A DNA stretch of 64,000 nucleotides from Asticcacaulis excentricus (GTDB taxonomy: Bacteria; Pseudomonadota; Alphaproteobacteria; Caulobacterales; Caulobacteraceae): assembly GCF_003966695.1 (NCBI RefSeq), contig NZ_AP018827.1, positions 1,592,501 to 1,656,500 on the forward strand, in the 5' to 3' direction. The notes under the pieces are model-generated. The model made no database searches and was not told the origin of the DNA. It saw only the letters and a program-made list of their open reading frames with translations. Of this stretch, positions 1-9,302 are shown in pieces. Numbering within the stretch: the first letter of the stretch is position 1; each line of letters starts with the position of its first letter. The position numbers and the translations under genes are program-made.

Positions 1-276
1 GAGGGAGTCCACGGTTTCACCCAGACGCGCCACGATCACATCGGCCGTCATGATGTCCTGAACCTGCATATCAAGCGCCAAAGCGCCCTTTTGCGCCAGC
101 GCCCCTATGATGTCGCGTTCGGAGACGATGCCGGCGACACGCCCCAGACGGTCGGCGACCACAAACGCCCCGACCTTGCGCGTATGCAGAAGGGCGGATA
201 CCGCGGCCACTGTATCTTCGGGGGATACGGTGAAGACCTGATGGCCTTTGGCGTTCAAAAGCTGATTGATCAGCAT
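1..276 (-). CDS. CBS-domain protein (N-terminal part, runs off window)
   Basis: The reverse strand encodes 92 residues from an ATG at 274-276 to the window edge, so the C-terminus is missing. The start follows a strong GGGAGAGAG ribosome site. The visible sequence is one CBS motif: a hydrophobic strand, then VAGIVSERDII, then the opening of a second motif (DIMTADVIVARLGETV). CBS pairs bind adenine nucleotides, and stand-alone two-CBS proteins of about 140-150 residues are common in Alphaproteobacteria. What it regulates cannot be told from this fragment. Confidence 0.85.
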   Translation of the reverse strand, partial: MLINQLLNAKGHQVFTVSPEDTVAAVSALLHTRKVGAFVVADRLGRVAGIVSERDIIGALAQKGALALDMQVQDIMTADVIVARLGETVDSL

Positions 277-411
277 AGGCTCTCTCCCTTTGTAGCCGGA
301 CCTCCCGGTGTCCGGAGCAGGAGAGCAGGGTTATGCGAAGACGTTAAGAGGGCAAGGCCTTAATTTGACCCCGATGTCAATTTTGCGTGAGGCGTCTCTT
401 TACGGGAAATT

Positions 412-549
412 TAGCGGAATGATTTCTAGTGGAATCATTCCGCTCAAGCCGCCATTGAGGCAGCGGCCAAGGTGGCGGAGCCCGCACCCGGCGAGGGGCT
501 AAACAAAAATCTGGATCATTATGTTTCTACCAGAAATCATAATGATCTA
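412..549 (+). repeat. Family B intergenic repeat, intact copy
   Basis: The repeat runs from TA at 412-413 to TA at 548-549. It begins with a near-palindrome at 414-443 (arms GCGGAATGATT and AATCATTCCGC) and continues through a G+C-rich middle that includes GGCCAAGGTGGCGGA. It ends in a hairpin at 514-547 with GATCATTATG/CATAATGATC arms. The terminal TA supplies the rhomboid gene's TAG stop codon. A second copy at 45765-46020 is inverted and interrupted; a partial third copy lies at 60113-60197. The near-palindrome carries GANTC sites. This copy shows the uninterrupted target site for the nested insertion at 45883-46005. Confidence 0.75.
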
Positions 550-1185
550 GAGGCTGAAGAAACGCGGCCGGAACAGGCGCATCCACACCCCTATGGTCAG
601 AAGGCCAATCGCGTAACCGATCAGATGCACTTCCCAGGCAATCGTGCCCGCCGCGGGAATGATGCTGATAAAGGCCGACAGGATATTGATAGCGGTCCAC
701 GCAATCGTCATCCCCATCACTCCGCGGTCAGTAAAAGGCAGCATATAGCCGGGGCCGATGCGGATGGCCGCCCCCATCAGGCCTGAAATGGCACCGGACG
801 CGCCGATCAGGAGCACGTTACGGTCCGGGAAGATCGCGCAATAGACCACCCCGGCCAGAACGCCGCAGAACAGGTAGTATATATAGAAGAGTGCGGCACC
901 ACCGATACGTGTGCCAAAAACACGCGCCACGCCGCTGGCGAAGGCCAGCCCCAGGGCGGCATTCATACCGGCGTGTATCCAGCTCCCGTGCAGAAACAAG
1001 GTGGTAAACAGGGCGTAGAAGGTGTCGTACTTCCACAAAAGGCGCGGATTGAGGCCCAGCATATAGACCAGATCGCCGTTTGTATCGAATTGAGATTGCA
1101 GGGCGAACAGTGCCAAAATGAGCCCGCTGAGGACTACGGCCGGCCAGGGTGCCGTGAAAAACGGCTCTTTTGTCGTCTCATTCAT
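547..1185 (-). CDS. Rhomboid family intramembrane serine protease
   Basis: This 212-residue polytopic membrane protein is predicted to cut transmembrane helices within the membrane. It has about six hydrophobic segments. The rhomboid signatures are HAGMN near residue 71, the nucleophile motif GASGAISG with Ser130, and the catalytic His188 in VHLIGY. The ATG at 1185 was chosen because AAGGG lies 6 nt upstream; a TTG two codons earlier is less likely. The stop codon is TAG at 547-549, the outer TA of an adjoining intergenic repeat. The gene stands alone and diverges from hfaABD. Substrates are unknown. Confidence 0.9.
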   Translation of the reverse strand: MNETTKEPFFTAPWPAVVLSGLILALFALQSQFDTNGDLVYMLGLNPRLLWKYDTFYALFTTLFLHGSWIHAGMNAALGLAFASGVARVFGTRIGGAALFYIYYLFCGVLAGVVYCAIFPDRNVLLIGASGAISGLMGAAIRIGPGYMLPFTDRGVMGMTIAWTAINILSAFISIIPAAGTIAWEVHLIGYAIGLLTIGVWMRLFRPRFFSL

Positions 1186-1242
1186 ACGCAACCCTTATGC
1201 GGCTACAGCGTCCATCGGCCGGTCGAGCCGCGAATATAGGGC

Positions 1243-1258
1243 CGCAAAGCGCTTTGCG
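1243..1258. promoter_or_regulatory. Perfect 16-bp palindrome, possible activator site for hfa
   Basis: The sequence CGCAAAGCGCTTTGCG is a perfect inverted repeat in the rhomboid-hfaA gap. It lies about 80 bp upstream of the sigma-54-type element at 1340-1354, a typical distance for an upstream activating site bound by a sigma-54 enhancer-binding protein. No binding protein can be named from sequence alone; TacA-like or FlbD-like activators would be the first candidates in this order. Confidence 0.4.
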
Positions 1259-1339
1259 AAGCCCTTAATCCCTGATTTTGAAACCCTTTAGCGATTTTTA
1301 AGACAAAATATACCCAATTTTTAAGGTTCGCGGTCACAG

Positions 1340-1354
1340 TGGCATCCGATTTGC
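1340..1354 (+). promoter_or_regulatory. Sigma-54-type (-24/-12) promoter of hfaABD
   Basis: TGGCATCCGATTTGC has the invariant GG (1341-1342) and GC (1353-1354) dinucleotides separated by exactly 10 bp, and matches the consensus TGGCACG-N4-TTGC at nearly every conserved position. Transcription would start near 1366, leaving a leader of about 33 nt before the hfaA ATG at 1399, with an AGGAG ribosome site at 1389-1393. Confidence 0.7.
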
Positions 1355-1398
1355 TTTTCGCCTCTCAAGTGAAGGCGTAAGCCTGACAGGAGCCCAAC

Positions 1399-1851
1399 AT
1401 GGCGTTTTACAAGATAGCCGCAGCCACCGCAGGCCTCGTCGTCCTCACCGGGGCCCCGGCCCTGGCGCAGACCATGAGCACGACCTCGACCGGTTTTGAG
1501 ACCGGCTATGGCCGTACCCGCGGTCAGGAAGAGCGTGCCATCGACCCTTCGACGCGCGATGCCAATGGCAACCGTGTGCTGCTGGATGGCGTTATCGTCA
1601 CCGGCAGCGACCAGAGTATCTATTCCAAGTCGATGACCTATGGCGCGGGCGACAGCTACTCCGGCGCCGGTGCCGTGGGTGGGGCCACCGCCATCGGTAA
1701 CAATCTCTCGGTTGTCGTCAACGGCAACTACAACACCGTCATCGTCAATTCGACCCAGACCAACAACGGCAACGTCACGGCCACCAATGGCAATCAAACC
1801 GCCACCGGTGCCACTGGCACGGACATTACAGGAAATCTCAATGGCTTCTGA
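1399..1851 (+). CDS. hfaA: Holdfast anchoring protein HfaA (curlin-like)
   Basis: HfaA is a small secreted protein that helps attach the polar holdfast adhesin to the cell envelope. The 150-residue product has an N-terminal signal peptide ending near ALAQ at residue 24. The mature part is rich in Gly, Asn, Thr and Ser. Its C-terminal half has the Asn/Gln/Thr strand pattern of curlin-like amyloid subunits (for example VVVNGNYNTVIVNSTQTNNGN). Identification rests on this composition plus the next two genes, a CsgG-like lipoprotein and HfaD, which together give the Caulobacter hfaABD order. The start has AGGAG upstream. The gene overlaps hfaB by 11 nt. Confidence 0.85.
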   Translation: MAFYKIAAATAGLVVLTGAPALAQTMSTTSTGFETGYGRTRGQEERAIDPSTRDANGNRVLLDGVIVTGSDQSIYSKSMTYGAGDSYSGAGAVGGATAIGNNLSVVVNGNYNTVIVNSTQTNNGNVTATNGNQTATGATGTDITGNLNGF

Positions 1852-2875
1852 TACGAAGAAATCGTCGCGCCGCGTGCGTCGTGGCCTCAGCCTGATCGCT
1901 CTGGCGGCGGGCGCCATGACCTTATCGGCCTGTGTGTCGCCGGTCGCCGGTCCGTCGGGCGTCTATGCCAAGCCGATCGGCAATGCCCCGGTGACGGCCA
2001 ACCCGACCGCCTATTCGGACGCTCTGGTCTGCCTCGGCTCCTATGCCCGCAAGCATAGCCTCGCTTCGCCGCGCATGGCGGTGGGCCGCATCTCGGACTA
2101 CACCGGCAAGGTGGAATACGAAGGGGGCCGCAAGATTACGCAGGGCGCTTCGCTGATGGCGATGACCGCTCTGGCCAAGTCCGGCGCGCGTCAGGTCGAG
2201 CGTTTCGACACGTCGGTGTCGGAACTGGAGCTGAAGTACACCAACAACAAGCTGATCACCGATAATGAGGTCGCCAACCCGACCGAAGCCGGCGAATACC
2301 GCCGTATCATGGCGGGTCAGATCGCCGGTTCCGACTTCCACATCGTCGGCGGCATCACCGAGTTGAACTACAATATCCGCTCGTCTGGTATCGACGCCTA
2401 TGTCGGCGACGCTGACGCCCGCGACACCAAGGGCATCGTCAATGGCCGCCTCTATGTGATGAATGTCGCCCTGGACCTGCGTCTGGTCGATACCCGCACG
2501 CTGGAAGTGGTGGATGTCATTTCTTACCAGAAGCAGATCATCGGCCGCGAAATCAAGGCCGGCGTGTTCGACTTCTTCAACGGCAACATCTTCGACGTTT
2601 CGGCGGGCGAAGGCGGGCTTGAGCCCATGCAACTGGCGGTGCGTGCCCTGATTGAACGCGCCACGCTGGAATTCATGGCCAATCTCTACGGGGTGCAAGG
2701 CCCCGAAATCTGCCTGAACCCCAAGGACGACTTCCTCAACGACGCCACGCTGGGCAAGACCGGCGGCTACACCCCGGCCTATAACAATCTGGAGACCAAC
2801 AATGCGGGTACGCGCGAAGATCCTAGCCGTTGGCACAATACTCGCAACCGCAACTCTGGCGACGGCCGCTACTAG
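1841..2875 (+). CDS. hfaB: Holdfast anchoring lipoprotein HfaB (CsgG family)
   Basis: HfaB is the CsgG-like outer-membrane lipoprotein proposed to secrete or stabilise HfaA and HfaD. The 344-residue product has an Arg/Lys-rich N-terminus, a hydrophobic stretch and a lipobox TLSAC with Cys31. A CsgG-like domain follows, with RISDYTGK, a glycine-rich QGASLMAMTALAKSGARQVERF segment and DFHIVGGITE. The ATG at 1841 lies inside the 3' end of hfaA and is preceded by AGGAAA, so translation is probably coupled. A longer reading from 1640 is unlikely because it would overlap most of hfaA and lose the signal sequence. Confidence 0.88.
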   Translation: MASDTKKSSRRVRRGLSLIALAAGAMTLSACVSPVAGPSGVYAKPIGNAPVTANPTAYSDALVCLGSYARKHSLASPRMAVGRISDYTGKVEYEGGRKITQGASLMAMTALAKSGARQVERFDTSVSELELKYTNNKLITDNEVANPTEAGEYRRIMAGQIAGSDFHIVGGITELNYNIRSSGIDAYVGDADARDTKGIVNGRLYVMNVALDLRLVDTRTLEVVDVISYQKQIIGREIKAGVFDFFNGNIFDVSAGEGGLEPMQLAVRALIERATLEFMANLYGVQGPEICLNPKDDFLNDATLGKTGGYTPAYNNLETNNAGTREDPSRWHNTRNRNSGDGRY

Positions 2876-4076
2876 TCAGACGACGACCCCGGCTTCGGGC
2901 GGGCTCGACATCACCAATGATCAGGTTCAGACCGGCGACATCTTCTCCGGTCAGACCCTGAACGTGGTAGAAAACTACGACCTTCTGAAGGTCGAGACGT
3001 CGGGCCACGGCAATGCGGTGACGGTCGGCAATGAACAGGTTGATGCCAAGCTGACGTCGGTTCAGGTGCTTCAGGGCAATGTCACGGCCACGGCTACGGT
3101 CAATGGCACGGCGGCTCCGGAAGACTACCGCAAGTCGCTGGGTACGCCGCTCTATATGACGACGCAGGCCGTCGGCAATTACGGCGCGGGGACGACCACG
3201 GACGGCAAGCTGGTGGCCAATACCCAGCAGTATGTCGATGCGGTCAATGTCCACGCCGACACGCAGGTCAATTCACCCAACAACTCTATCTATGAGTCGG
3301 GTGAGATCAATACGGTCGCGGTTACCAACCATCAGGCCTATCAGGTGACCAACGGCCGTCTGGAATCGACCGCCCATCAGCAGTCTGATGCCGAAGCCCG
3401 CGCCCGCACCGGCGTGGTGCTGCACTATTCGCCGTCACCGAACCTGTACACCGCCTCGGCGATGAACAACTACTACGCTTCGAATTCAACGGATCGCGGC
3501 TCGCAGGAACATACGGTCACGCAGGATTCGAGCGGACGCACGGAATCCTACGTCTCGGCCAATGCGGGCAATGCCTGGCACATGGCCACGCAGTCGGACG
3601 CCGCCGCCAACACGGTGACGCTCTATAATACGGGCGGTTCGCTGGTCACCGACACGCGCCAGGCCAATGGCGGTCAGGTGCAGTCGATGAGCGTGCTGAG
3701 CGGGTATGAATATGGTGAGATGCACTCCACCGCGACCGGCGTGGGCAACAGCCTGACCGCGGGTAACGGCGACAAGTACGTCAACATCAATACCGAGCAG
3801 TTCAACGACGGCCCGATCGACGTGCAGGCCAGCTTTGAAGGCCATACGGGTTACGACGCCTATGTCACCGCCGAAGCGACGGGCAACTCGGCCTATGCCT
3901 ATGCCTGCGCCGAATGCGAAGCGGACATGACGGTGCGCAACTCTCAGGTCAACAACGCCAATGTGACGGCTTCGACGACAACGAATATTACCGGTTCAGG
4001 CCGGGCCATCGTTTCGACCAGCCGCGCCATCGGCAATACGGCGACCTATTACGTGTCGGGGAATGGTAAGAACTAG
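2802..4076 (+). CDS. hfaD: Holdfast anchoring protein HfaD
   Basis: HfaD is the large surface component of the holdfast anchor. The 424-residue product begins with a signal peptide (ILAVGTILATATLATAATSQ). The rest is low in Lys and hydrophobics and rich in Asn, Thr, Ser, Gly and Tyr, with repeated GN-A/S-V-T patterns such as GHGNAVTVGNEQV and GVGNSLTAGNGDKYV, suggesting beta-rich repeat structure. Two cysteines sit close together (CAECEA) near residue 368. Its ATG overlaps hfaB by 74 nt and has GGAG upstream. The three hfa genes form one overlapping unit. Confidence 0.85.
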   Translation: MRVRAKILAVGTILATATLATAATSQTTTPASGGLDITNDQVQTGDIFSGQTLNVVENYDLLKVETSGHGNAVTVGNEQVDAKLTSVQVLQGNVTATATVNGTAAPEDYRKSLGTPLYMTTQAVGNYGAGTTTDGKLVANTQQYVDAVNVHADTQVNSPNNSIYESGEINTVAVTNHQAYQVTNGRLESTAHQQSDAEARARTGVVLHYSPSPNLYTASAMNNYYASNSTDRGSQEHTVTQDSSGRTESYVSANAGNAWHMATQSDAAANTVTLYNTGGSLVTDTRQANGGQVQSMSVLSGYEYGEMHSTATGVGNSLTAGNGDKYVNINTEQFNDGPIDVQASFEGHTGYDAYVTAEATGNSAYAYACAECEADMTVRNSQVNNANVTASTTTNITGSGRAIVSTSRAIGNTATYYVSGNGKN

Positions 4077-4125
4077 GTCGTTACCCACATTACGGTTTCG
4101 TAACTTTATTCAGCCGCAAAACTTT

Positions 4126-4167
4126 GAAAAGGTCGCCCCCACATTTACCTATGAGGGCGACCTTTTC
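4126..4167 (+). terminator. Perfect 13-bp stem between hfaD and the M16 peptidase gene
   Basis: GAAAAGGTCGCCC (4126-4138) pairs perfectly with GGGCGACCTTTTC (4155-4167) around a 16-nt loop. The stem ends in a short T run, as in an intrinsic terminator for the hfa operon. Its last base directly precedes the peptidase ATG at 4168, so the same hairpin would also cover that gene's initiation region. Confidence 0.55.
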
Positions 4168-7077
4168 ATGTCGATACGTAGCCAGTTCCTGACCGCCGCA
4201 GCGGTTGCCGCCCTGTCCACCGGGCTTTTGTCGGCGACGGCGCTGACGCCCGCGGCCTATGCCCAGACGGCGCCTAAGGCTCCGGCGGTCCTGCCGGGCG
4301 GCGTCGAATTCGCACAGACCCATTCGGACATCACACCGGACCCTCAGGCGCGTTTCGGCCGCCTGCCCAACGGCCTGACCTACATCATCTATCCCAACAA
4401 GACGCCGCCGGGCGTGGTTGCCCTGCGCATGCGCTTCGGCACCGGCTCGCTGATGGAGTCTGAGCAGCAGCTTGGCCTCGCCCACTTTCTTGAGCACATG
4501 GCGTTTAACGGCTCGAAGAATGTGCCCGAAGGCGATATGGTCAAGATCCTTGAGCGTCACGGCCTGAAGTTCGGCCCCGACACCAATGCCTACACCTCGT
4601 TCGATGAGACGGTCTATATGCTGGACCTGCCCAAGAACGACGAAGAGATCATCGACACCGGCCTGTTCCTGTTCCGCGAGACAGCGGGCAATCTGACGCT
4701 GGACCCCAAGGCCATCGACCGTGAGCGCGGCGTGGTGCTGGGCGAAGAACGCGCGCGCAATTCGCCGGGTTATCGCGCCTATGTCGAATGGGCCAAGGCC
4801 GCCTTCCCCGGTCAGCTTTATGGCCACCGCCTGCCCATCGGTTCGACCAAGGTCATTGCCGAGGCCCCGGCTCAGGCCTTTATCGACTATTATAACGACT
4901 TCTACCGCCCGGAACTGACCACGGTAGTGGTGGCCGGTGATGTCGATGCCGACACAATTGAAGCCAAGATCAAGGCGAAATTCTCGGACCTGACACCGCG
5001 TTCCAAGCGCCCGCTGGATAAGCTGAGCTTCGGCACCTATACGCCGCAAAAGGCCTCGGCCTATACCTATGTCGAGCCGGGCCTCAGCAAATCCATGCAG
5101 GTGACGTGGTTCAAGCCGTTCGACGATTCGTGGGAAACGCGGGCCAAGGACTTCGACGACACGCTCGATAACCTGACCCTGTCCATCCTCAACCAGCGCC
5201 TTGAGCGTCAGGCCAAGTCCCCGGAAAGCGCCTTTGCCGCCGCCGGGGCCGGCGACGACACGGTCGCCAAGACCGCCGAAACCCTCAGCCTCAGCATCAC
5301 GCCCAAGCCCGGCAAGGAAAAGGACGCCTTTGAGCAGGCCTTTACCATGGTGCGTCAGTTCGAAACCTATGGCGTGACCGAAGACGAGGTGACCCGCGAG
5401 CTGGCCGACATGGCCGCCAGTCTGGAGGCGCAGGCCAAGGGCGAAAAGACGCGCAATACCGGTGCCATCGTCAATGCGCTGGTCGGTTCGGTGGCGGACA
5501 AGGAGGTGATGACGGCTCCCAGCCAGAACCTCGCCTTCTTCAACAGCATTAAGGGCCGCCTCACCGCTGCGGCGGTCAGTGCCCGCGCCAAGACGCTGTT
5601 CGCCGGTGACGGCCCGCTTCTGACGCATATGGCGTCCGATCTGGGCGGCTTCGACAAGCCGGCCATGCTGGCGTCGTATGAGGCCATCAAGGCCAAAACC
5701 GTTGAAAAACCGGCGGTCGCGGTCAAGAAGGCGTGGCCTTACGAAACCTTTGGCAAGGCCCCGGCCTCTGTCGTCAAGGAAGTGCTGCTGACCGATATCG
5801 GTGTCACCGAACTGGCCTATGCTAACGGCGTAAAGGTCAATATCAAGCCGACGACCTTCAAGGACAACGAAATTCTGGTCAATGTCCGCTTCAACGGCGG
5901 CCTGACCACCATCGGTCAGGACAAGGCCCTGCCGCTTCAGGCGGCCAACTGGGTCGGCGTCTTCGATGGCGGTCTGGGCAAGCTCGATTCCGAAGAGATC
6001 AAGGAGACGCTGGCCGGACGCATCTATGGGGCCAATTTTGGCATCGGCGAAGAGGCGGCGGTCCTGTCCGGCAACACAACGCCGAGCGATTTCGCGCTTC
6101 AGATGCAGGTGCTGACGGCCTTCGTCACCGACACCGCCTATCGTCCGCAGGCGCTGGATCGTCTGAAATCCTTCCTGCCCAACTATTACCAGACCCTGTC
6201 TTCGACGCCCAACAGCGTCTTCTCGACCAAGGCCCCGCGCCTGCTGCGCAATGGCGACACCCGCTTCGGCCTGCCGGAAAAGGACGCCGCTCTGGCGGTG
6301 AAGAACGACGATGCCAAGGCGCTGGTCACCGGCATCCTGACCACCGCGCCCATCGAAATCACCATCGTCGGTGACATCACGGTCGAAGAGGCCAAAAAGG
6401 TTCTGGACACCACCTTCGCCACCCTGCCCAAGCGCGCGGAAACCATCGCCCCGGTCAAGGGCGCGGATACGCTCAGCTTCCCCACGACCAACCTGCATCA
6501 GGTCCTGACCCACACCGGCCGCGCCGATCAGAACCTCAGCTACGTCGCCTGGCCGACCACGGACTTCTTCGCCGATACGAAGCAGGCCCGCGCCACCGAA
6601 ATGCTGGCCGAAGTCATGACGCTGCGCCTGATCGACGAAATCCGCGAAAAGCAGGGGGCGTCCTACGGCTCATCGGCGGGCAGCGTAATGTCCAATACCT
6701 TCAAGGGTTATGGCTATCTGGCGGCGCAGGCCACCGTGAAGCCCGAAGTCGATCAGACCTTCTACGACTCGCTGCTGGCCATTGCCGAAGACCTGAAGGC
6801 CAAGCCGGTGGAAGCCGACGAACTGCTGCGCGCCCGCAAGCCGGTGCTGGATCGTTACGACGTTCAGGTCAAGACGAACGGCTACTGGATCGGCGTCCTG
6901 CCCGGCATTCAGGCTGATCCGCGTGATCTGACGGCCATTCGCACGCGCAAGGCTGAGGTCGAGGCGGTGACGCCGGCCGACATTCAGGCCATGGCGAAGA
7001 AGTGGCTGATCAAGGAGAAGCTGCTGCGCATTCAGGTCAAGCCGGCGGACAAACCCGCCGCCGCCCCGGCGCAGTAA
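4168..7077 (+). CDS. Secreted M16 family zinc metallopeptidase
   Basis: This 969-residue peptidase of the insulysin/pitrilysin class carries a signal peptide (about residues 1-33, ending AYAQ) and so acts in the periplasm or envelope. The inverted zinc motif HFLEH spans residues 106-110, with the third ligand expected in the following VVLGEERAR segment. The rest has the usual multi-domain arrangement, with an inactive C-terminal half containing the RxxxGASYG-like REKQGASYGSS motif. The start was chosen because the signal peptide begins there; no good ribosome site is seen, and a hairpin ends at the start codon. It follows hfaD but probably forms its own unit. Substrates are unknown. Confidence 0.9.
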   Translation: MSIRSQFLTAAAVAALSTGLLSATALTPAAYAQTAPKAPAVLPGGVEFAQTHSDITPDPQARFGRLPNGLTYIIYPNKTPPGVVALRMRFGTGSLMESEQQLGLAHFLEHMAFNGSKNVPEGDMVKILERHGLKFGPDTNAYTSFDETVYMLDLPKNDEEIIDTGLFLFRETAGNLTLDPKAIDRERGVVLGEERARNSPGYRAYVEWAKAAFPGQLYGHRLPIGSTKVIAEAPAQAFIDYYNDFYRPELTTVVVAGDVDADTIEAKIKAKFSDLTPRSKRPLDKLSFGTYTPQKASAYTYVEPGLSKSMQVTWFKPFDDSWETRAKDFDDTLDNLTLSILNQRLERQAKSPESAFAAAGAGDDTVAKTAETLSLSITPKPGKEKDAFEQAFTMVRQFETYGVTEDEVTRELADMAASLEAQAKGEKTRNTGAIVNALVGSVADKEVMTAPSQNLAFFNSIKGRLTAAAVSARAKTLFAGDGPLLTHMASDLGGFDKPAMLASYEAIKAKTVEKPAVAVKKAWPYETFGKAPASVVKEVLLTDIGVTELAYANGVKVNIKPTTFKDNEILVNVRFNGGLTTIGQDKALPLQAANWVGVFDGGLGKLDSEEIKETLAGRIYGANFGIGEEAAVLSGNTTPSDFALQMQVLTAFVTDTAYRPQALDRLKSFLPNYYQTLSSTPNSVFSTKAPRLLRNGDTRFGLPEKDAALAVKNDDAKALVTGILTTAPIEITIVGDITVEEAKKVLDTTFATLPKRAETIAPVKGADTLSFPTTNLHQVLTHTGRADQNLSYVAWPTTDFFADTKQARATEMLAEVMTLRLIDEIREKQGASYGSSAGSVMSNTFKGYGYLAAQATVKPEVDQTFYDSLLAIAEDLKAKPVEADELLRARKPVLDRYDVQVKTNGYWIGVLPGIQADPRDLTAIRTRKAEVEAVTPADIQAMAKKWLIKEKLLRIQVKPADKPAAAPAQ

Positions 7078-7080
7078 AAC

Positions 7081-7112
7081 AAAACCCCTCCGGCCCAAAC
7101 CGGAGGGGTTTT
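7081..7112. terminator. Bidirectional intrinsic terminator
   Basis: AAAACCCCTCCGG pairs perfectly with CCGGAGGGGTTTT around a 6-nt loop. The A and T runs on either side make it usable in both directions, for the M16 peptidase gene (+) and for argF (-), which converge here. Confidence 0.85.
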
Positions 7113-7155
7113 CAATGTTATGCCTCCCCGCACGTCGTGCAGGGAGGTGTAAGAC

Positions 7156-8079
7156 TTATGCGCTCAGGCACCACGCAAGCACGGCCTTCTGGGCGTGGAT
7201 GCGGTTTTCCGCCTCGTCCCAGACCTGCGATTGCGGACCGTCGATAACGCCGTCCGTCACCTCTTCGCCGCGATGCGCGGGCAGGCAGTGCAGGAACAGG
7301 GCGTCCGGCTTGGCCAGCGTCATCAGCGCCTCATTGACCTGATAGGGCTCAAAGGCTTCAAGGCGTTCCTCGTGATCGAGGTCGCCCATCGACACCCAGG
7401 TATCGGCCATCACCACATCGGCGCCACGCACGGCGGCCTCGGGGTCCTGCGTCACCGTCACGCGGGCGCGCGATTCCGCCGCAAACACCATGTCGGCGTT
7501 AGACGGCTTGTACTTGGCCGGGCAGGCGATATTCAGCGTGAAGTCAAAACGCGCCGCCGCATGGATGAAGGAGGCGCAGACATTGTTGCCGTCACCGACC
7601 CAGGCCAGAGTCTTGCCCTTGATGTCACCGCGATGTTCCTCGATCGTCTGAAGATCGGCGAGGATCTGACAGGGGTGGCTCTTGTTGGTCAGACCGTTGA
7701 TCACCGGCACGCTGGCGGCGCGCGCCAGACGTTCGACATCCTCATGGCGGTTGGCGCGGATCATGATGGCATCGACCATGCGCGACAGGACCTTGGCCGT
7801 GTCTTCGATGGTCTCGCCGCGACCGAGCTGCATGTCGGTCGCCGTCGAGATGATGGCATCGCCGCCCAGTTGGCGGATGGCCGCATCAAACGAGAAGCGA
7901 GTACGCGTCGAGTTCTTTTCAAAGATCATGGCCAGCACGCGGTCCTGCGCCGGGGCATCGGCATCGACGCGCCCCTTGGGCCAACCCAGACGCGCCTTTT
8001 TACGCGCATGGGCGTCATCGAGGATGGCGCGCAGGTCAGCGGCACTCAGGTCGGAAATGTCCAGAAAATGCTTCACCAT
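7156..8079 (-). CDS. argF: Ornithine carbamoyltransferase
   Basis: The enzyme makes citrulline from ornithine and carbamoyl phosphate in arginine biosynthesis, in the cytoplasm. The 307-residue length is normal. The carbamoyl-phosphate loop reads STRTR, followed by HPCQ, and the ornithine-side [11 protein letters not shown] is present near the C-terminus. The start codon overlaps the argD stop by one base (TAATG), indicating an argD-argF operon with coupled translation. A short repeat and a bidirectional terminator follow. Confidence 0.96.
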   Translation of the reverse strand: MVKHFLDISDLSAADLRAILDDAHARKKARLGWPKGRVDADAPAQDRVLAMIFEKNSTRTRFSFDAAIRQLGGDAIISTATDMQLGRGETIEDTAKVLSRMVDAIMIRANRHEDVERLARAASVPVINGLTNKSHPCQILADLQTIEEHRGDIKGKTLAWVGDGNNVCASFIHAAARFDFTLNIACPAKYKPSNADMVFAAESRARVTVTQDPEAAVRGADVVMADTWVSMGDLDHEERLEAFEPYQVNEALMTLAKPDALFLHCLPAHRGEEVTDGVIDGPQSQVWDEAENRIHAQKAVLAWCLSA

Positions 8080-9302
8080 TACGCGGTCTCCTCAACCAGC
8101 AGGGTGTCGCGTGCCGCCTGACAAGTCTGTTCGAACAGGGCCAGCGCCTCACGCGCCTCCTCAATGGTCAGGTTGAGCGGCGGCAGCAGACGGATGCAGT
8201 TGTCCGACCCGCCGGCGATCAGCAGGCCGTTGTCGCGCGCCAGGGCCATTACGTCACGGTTGGACGGCTTGACCTTGATCCCGACCAGCAGGCCCTTGCC
8301 GCGGATTTCGTCAATGACGTCCGGGAAGGCGGCCTTGAGGCCCTGAAGCTGCTGACGCAGGAAGCCCGACACCTGATTGACGTGATCGAGCATCTCCGGG
8401 CTCGACAGCTCGCCATAGGCGACCAGACCGACCGCCATGGCCAGCGGATTGCCGCCGAAGGTCGAGCCGTGGCTGCCGAAGACCATGCCGGACGCCGCCT
8501 CCTTGGTGGCCAGACAGGCCCCGATGGGGAAGCCGCCGCCCAGCGCCTTGGCCGTCATCATGACGTCTGGCTCCACGCCCGACCACTGGTGCGCCCACAG
8601 CTTGCCCGAACGGCCCATGCCGCACTGGATTTCGTCAAACATCAACAGAAGGCCGTATTGATCGCACAGATCACGTAAGCCGCGCAGGCATTGTTCCGGC
8701 ACCTGACGGGTGCCGCCTTCGCCCTGCACCGGCTCGACCAGAATGGCCGCTGCCGTGGGGGCGGCCGCAGCGGTTTTCAGGGCCTCATGGTCGCCAAACG
8801 ACAGATGCACATAGCCCGGCAGCTTCGGCCCGAACCCGGCCAGATAGGCGTCATTGCCCCCGGCATTGACCGCGCCATAGGAGCGGCCGTGGAAGGCCCC
8901 GGTAAAGGTGATGATGTCGATGCGCTCAGGCTGCCCCTTGGCGTCGTGATACTTGCGTGCCAGCTTCAGCGCGCATTCAACGGCCTCAGTGCCCGAATTG
9001 GTGAAGAAGACCTGATCGGCAAACGAGTCTTCGCACAGCCGCGCCGCCAGCGTCTGCTGATCCGGAATGCGGAAGATATTGGACACGTGCCACAGCTTTT
9101 CGGACTGGGTTTTCACCGCATCGATCAGCTTGGGGTGGCAGTGGCCGAGGCCATTGGTCGCCACGCCCTGCACCAGATCAATGAACACGCGCCCGTCACG
9201 GGCGTAAAGTCGCACGCCTTCGCCGCGTTCAACCTCCATAGCGGCGCGGTTATAAACGCCGAACAGGTGATCTTCGGGGGCAGTCTCAGGCGTGGTGTTC
9301 AT
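8079..9302 (-). CDS. argD: Acetylornithine aminotransferase
   Basis: This PLP-dependent class III aminotransferase (407 residues) converts N-acetylglutamate semialdehyde to acetylornithine, and often succinyl-DAP semialdehyde as well. The PLP lysine is in [14 protein letters not shown], the cofactor Asp in [15 protein letters not shown], and the phosphate-binding [15 protein letters not shown] is near residue 100. It is the first gene of an argD-argF operon. The 118 bp between it and the preceding terminator are A+T-rich and probably hold the promoter. Confidence 0.95.
   Translation of the reverse strand: MNTTPETAPEDHLFGVYNRAAMEVERGEGVRLYARDGRVFIDLVQGVATNGLGHCHPKLIDAVKTQSEKLWHVSNIFRIPDQQTLAARLCEDSFADQVFFTNSGTEAVECALKLARKYHDAKGQPERIDIITFTGAFHGRSYGAVNAGGNDAYLAGFGPKLPGYVHLSFGDHEALKTAAAAPTAAAILVEPVQGEGGTRQVPEQCLRGLRDLCDQYGLLLMFDEIQCGMGRSGKLWAHQWSGVEPDVMMTAKALGGGFPIGACLATKEAASGMVFGSHGSTFGGNPLAMAVGLVAYGELSSPEMLDHVNQVSGFLRQQLQGLKAAFPDVIDEIRGKGLLVGIKVKPSNRDVMALARDNGLLIAGGSDNCIRLLPPLNLTIEEAREALALFEQTCQAARDTLLVEETA

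Noticed and set aside
1298-1324. Two TTAA boxes upstream of hfaA as a CtrA site
   Set aside because: The spacing is 19 bp, not the 7 bp of a full CtrA site, and the flanking bases do not match TTAAC.
4090-6513. Long reverse-strand open frame of 807 codons opposite the M16 peptidase gene
   Set aside because: It mirrors the codon structure of a clear peptidase gene, has no recognisable domain and is Arg/Gly/Gln-rich, as antisense frames are in G+C-rich DNA.
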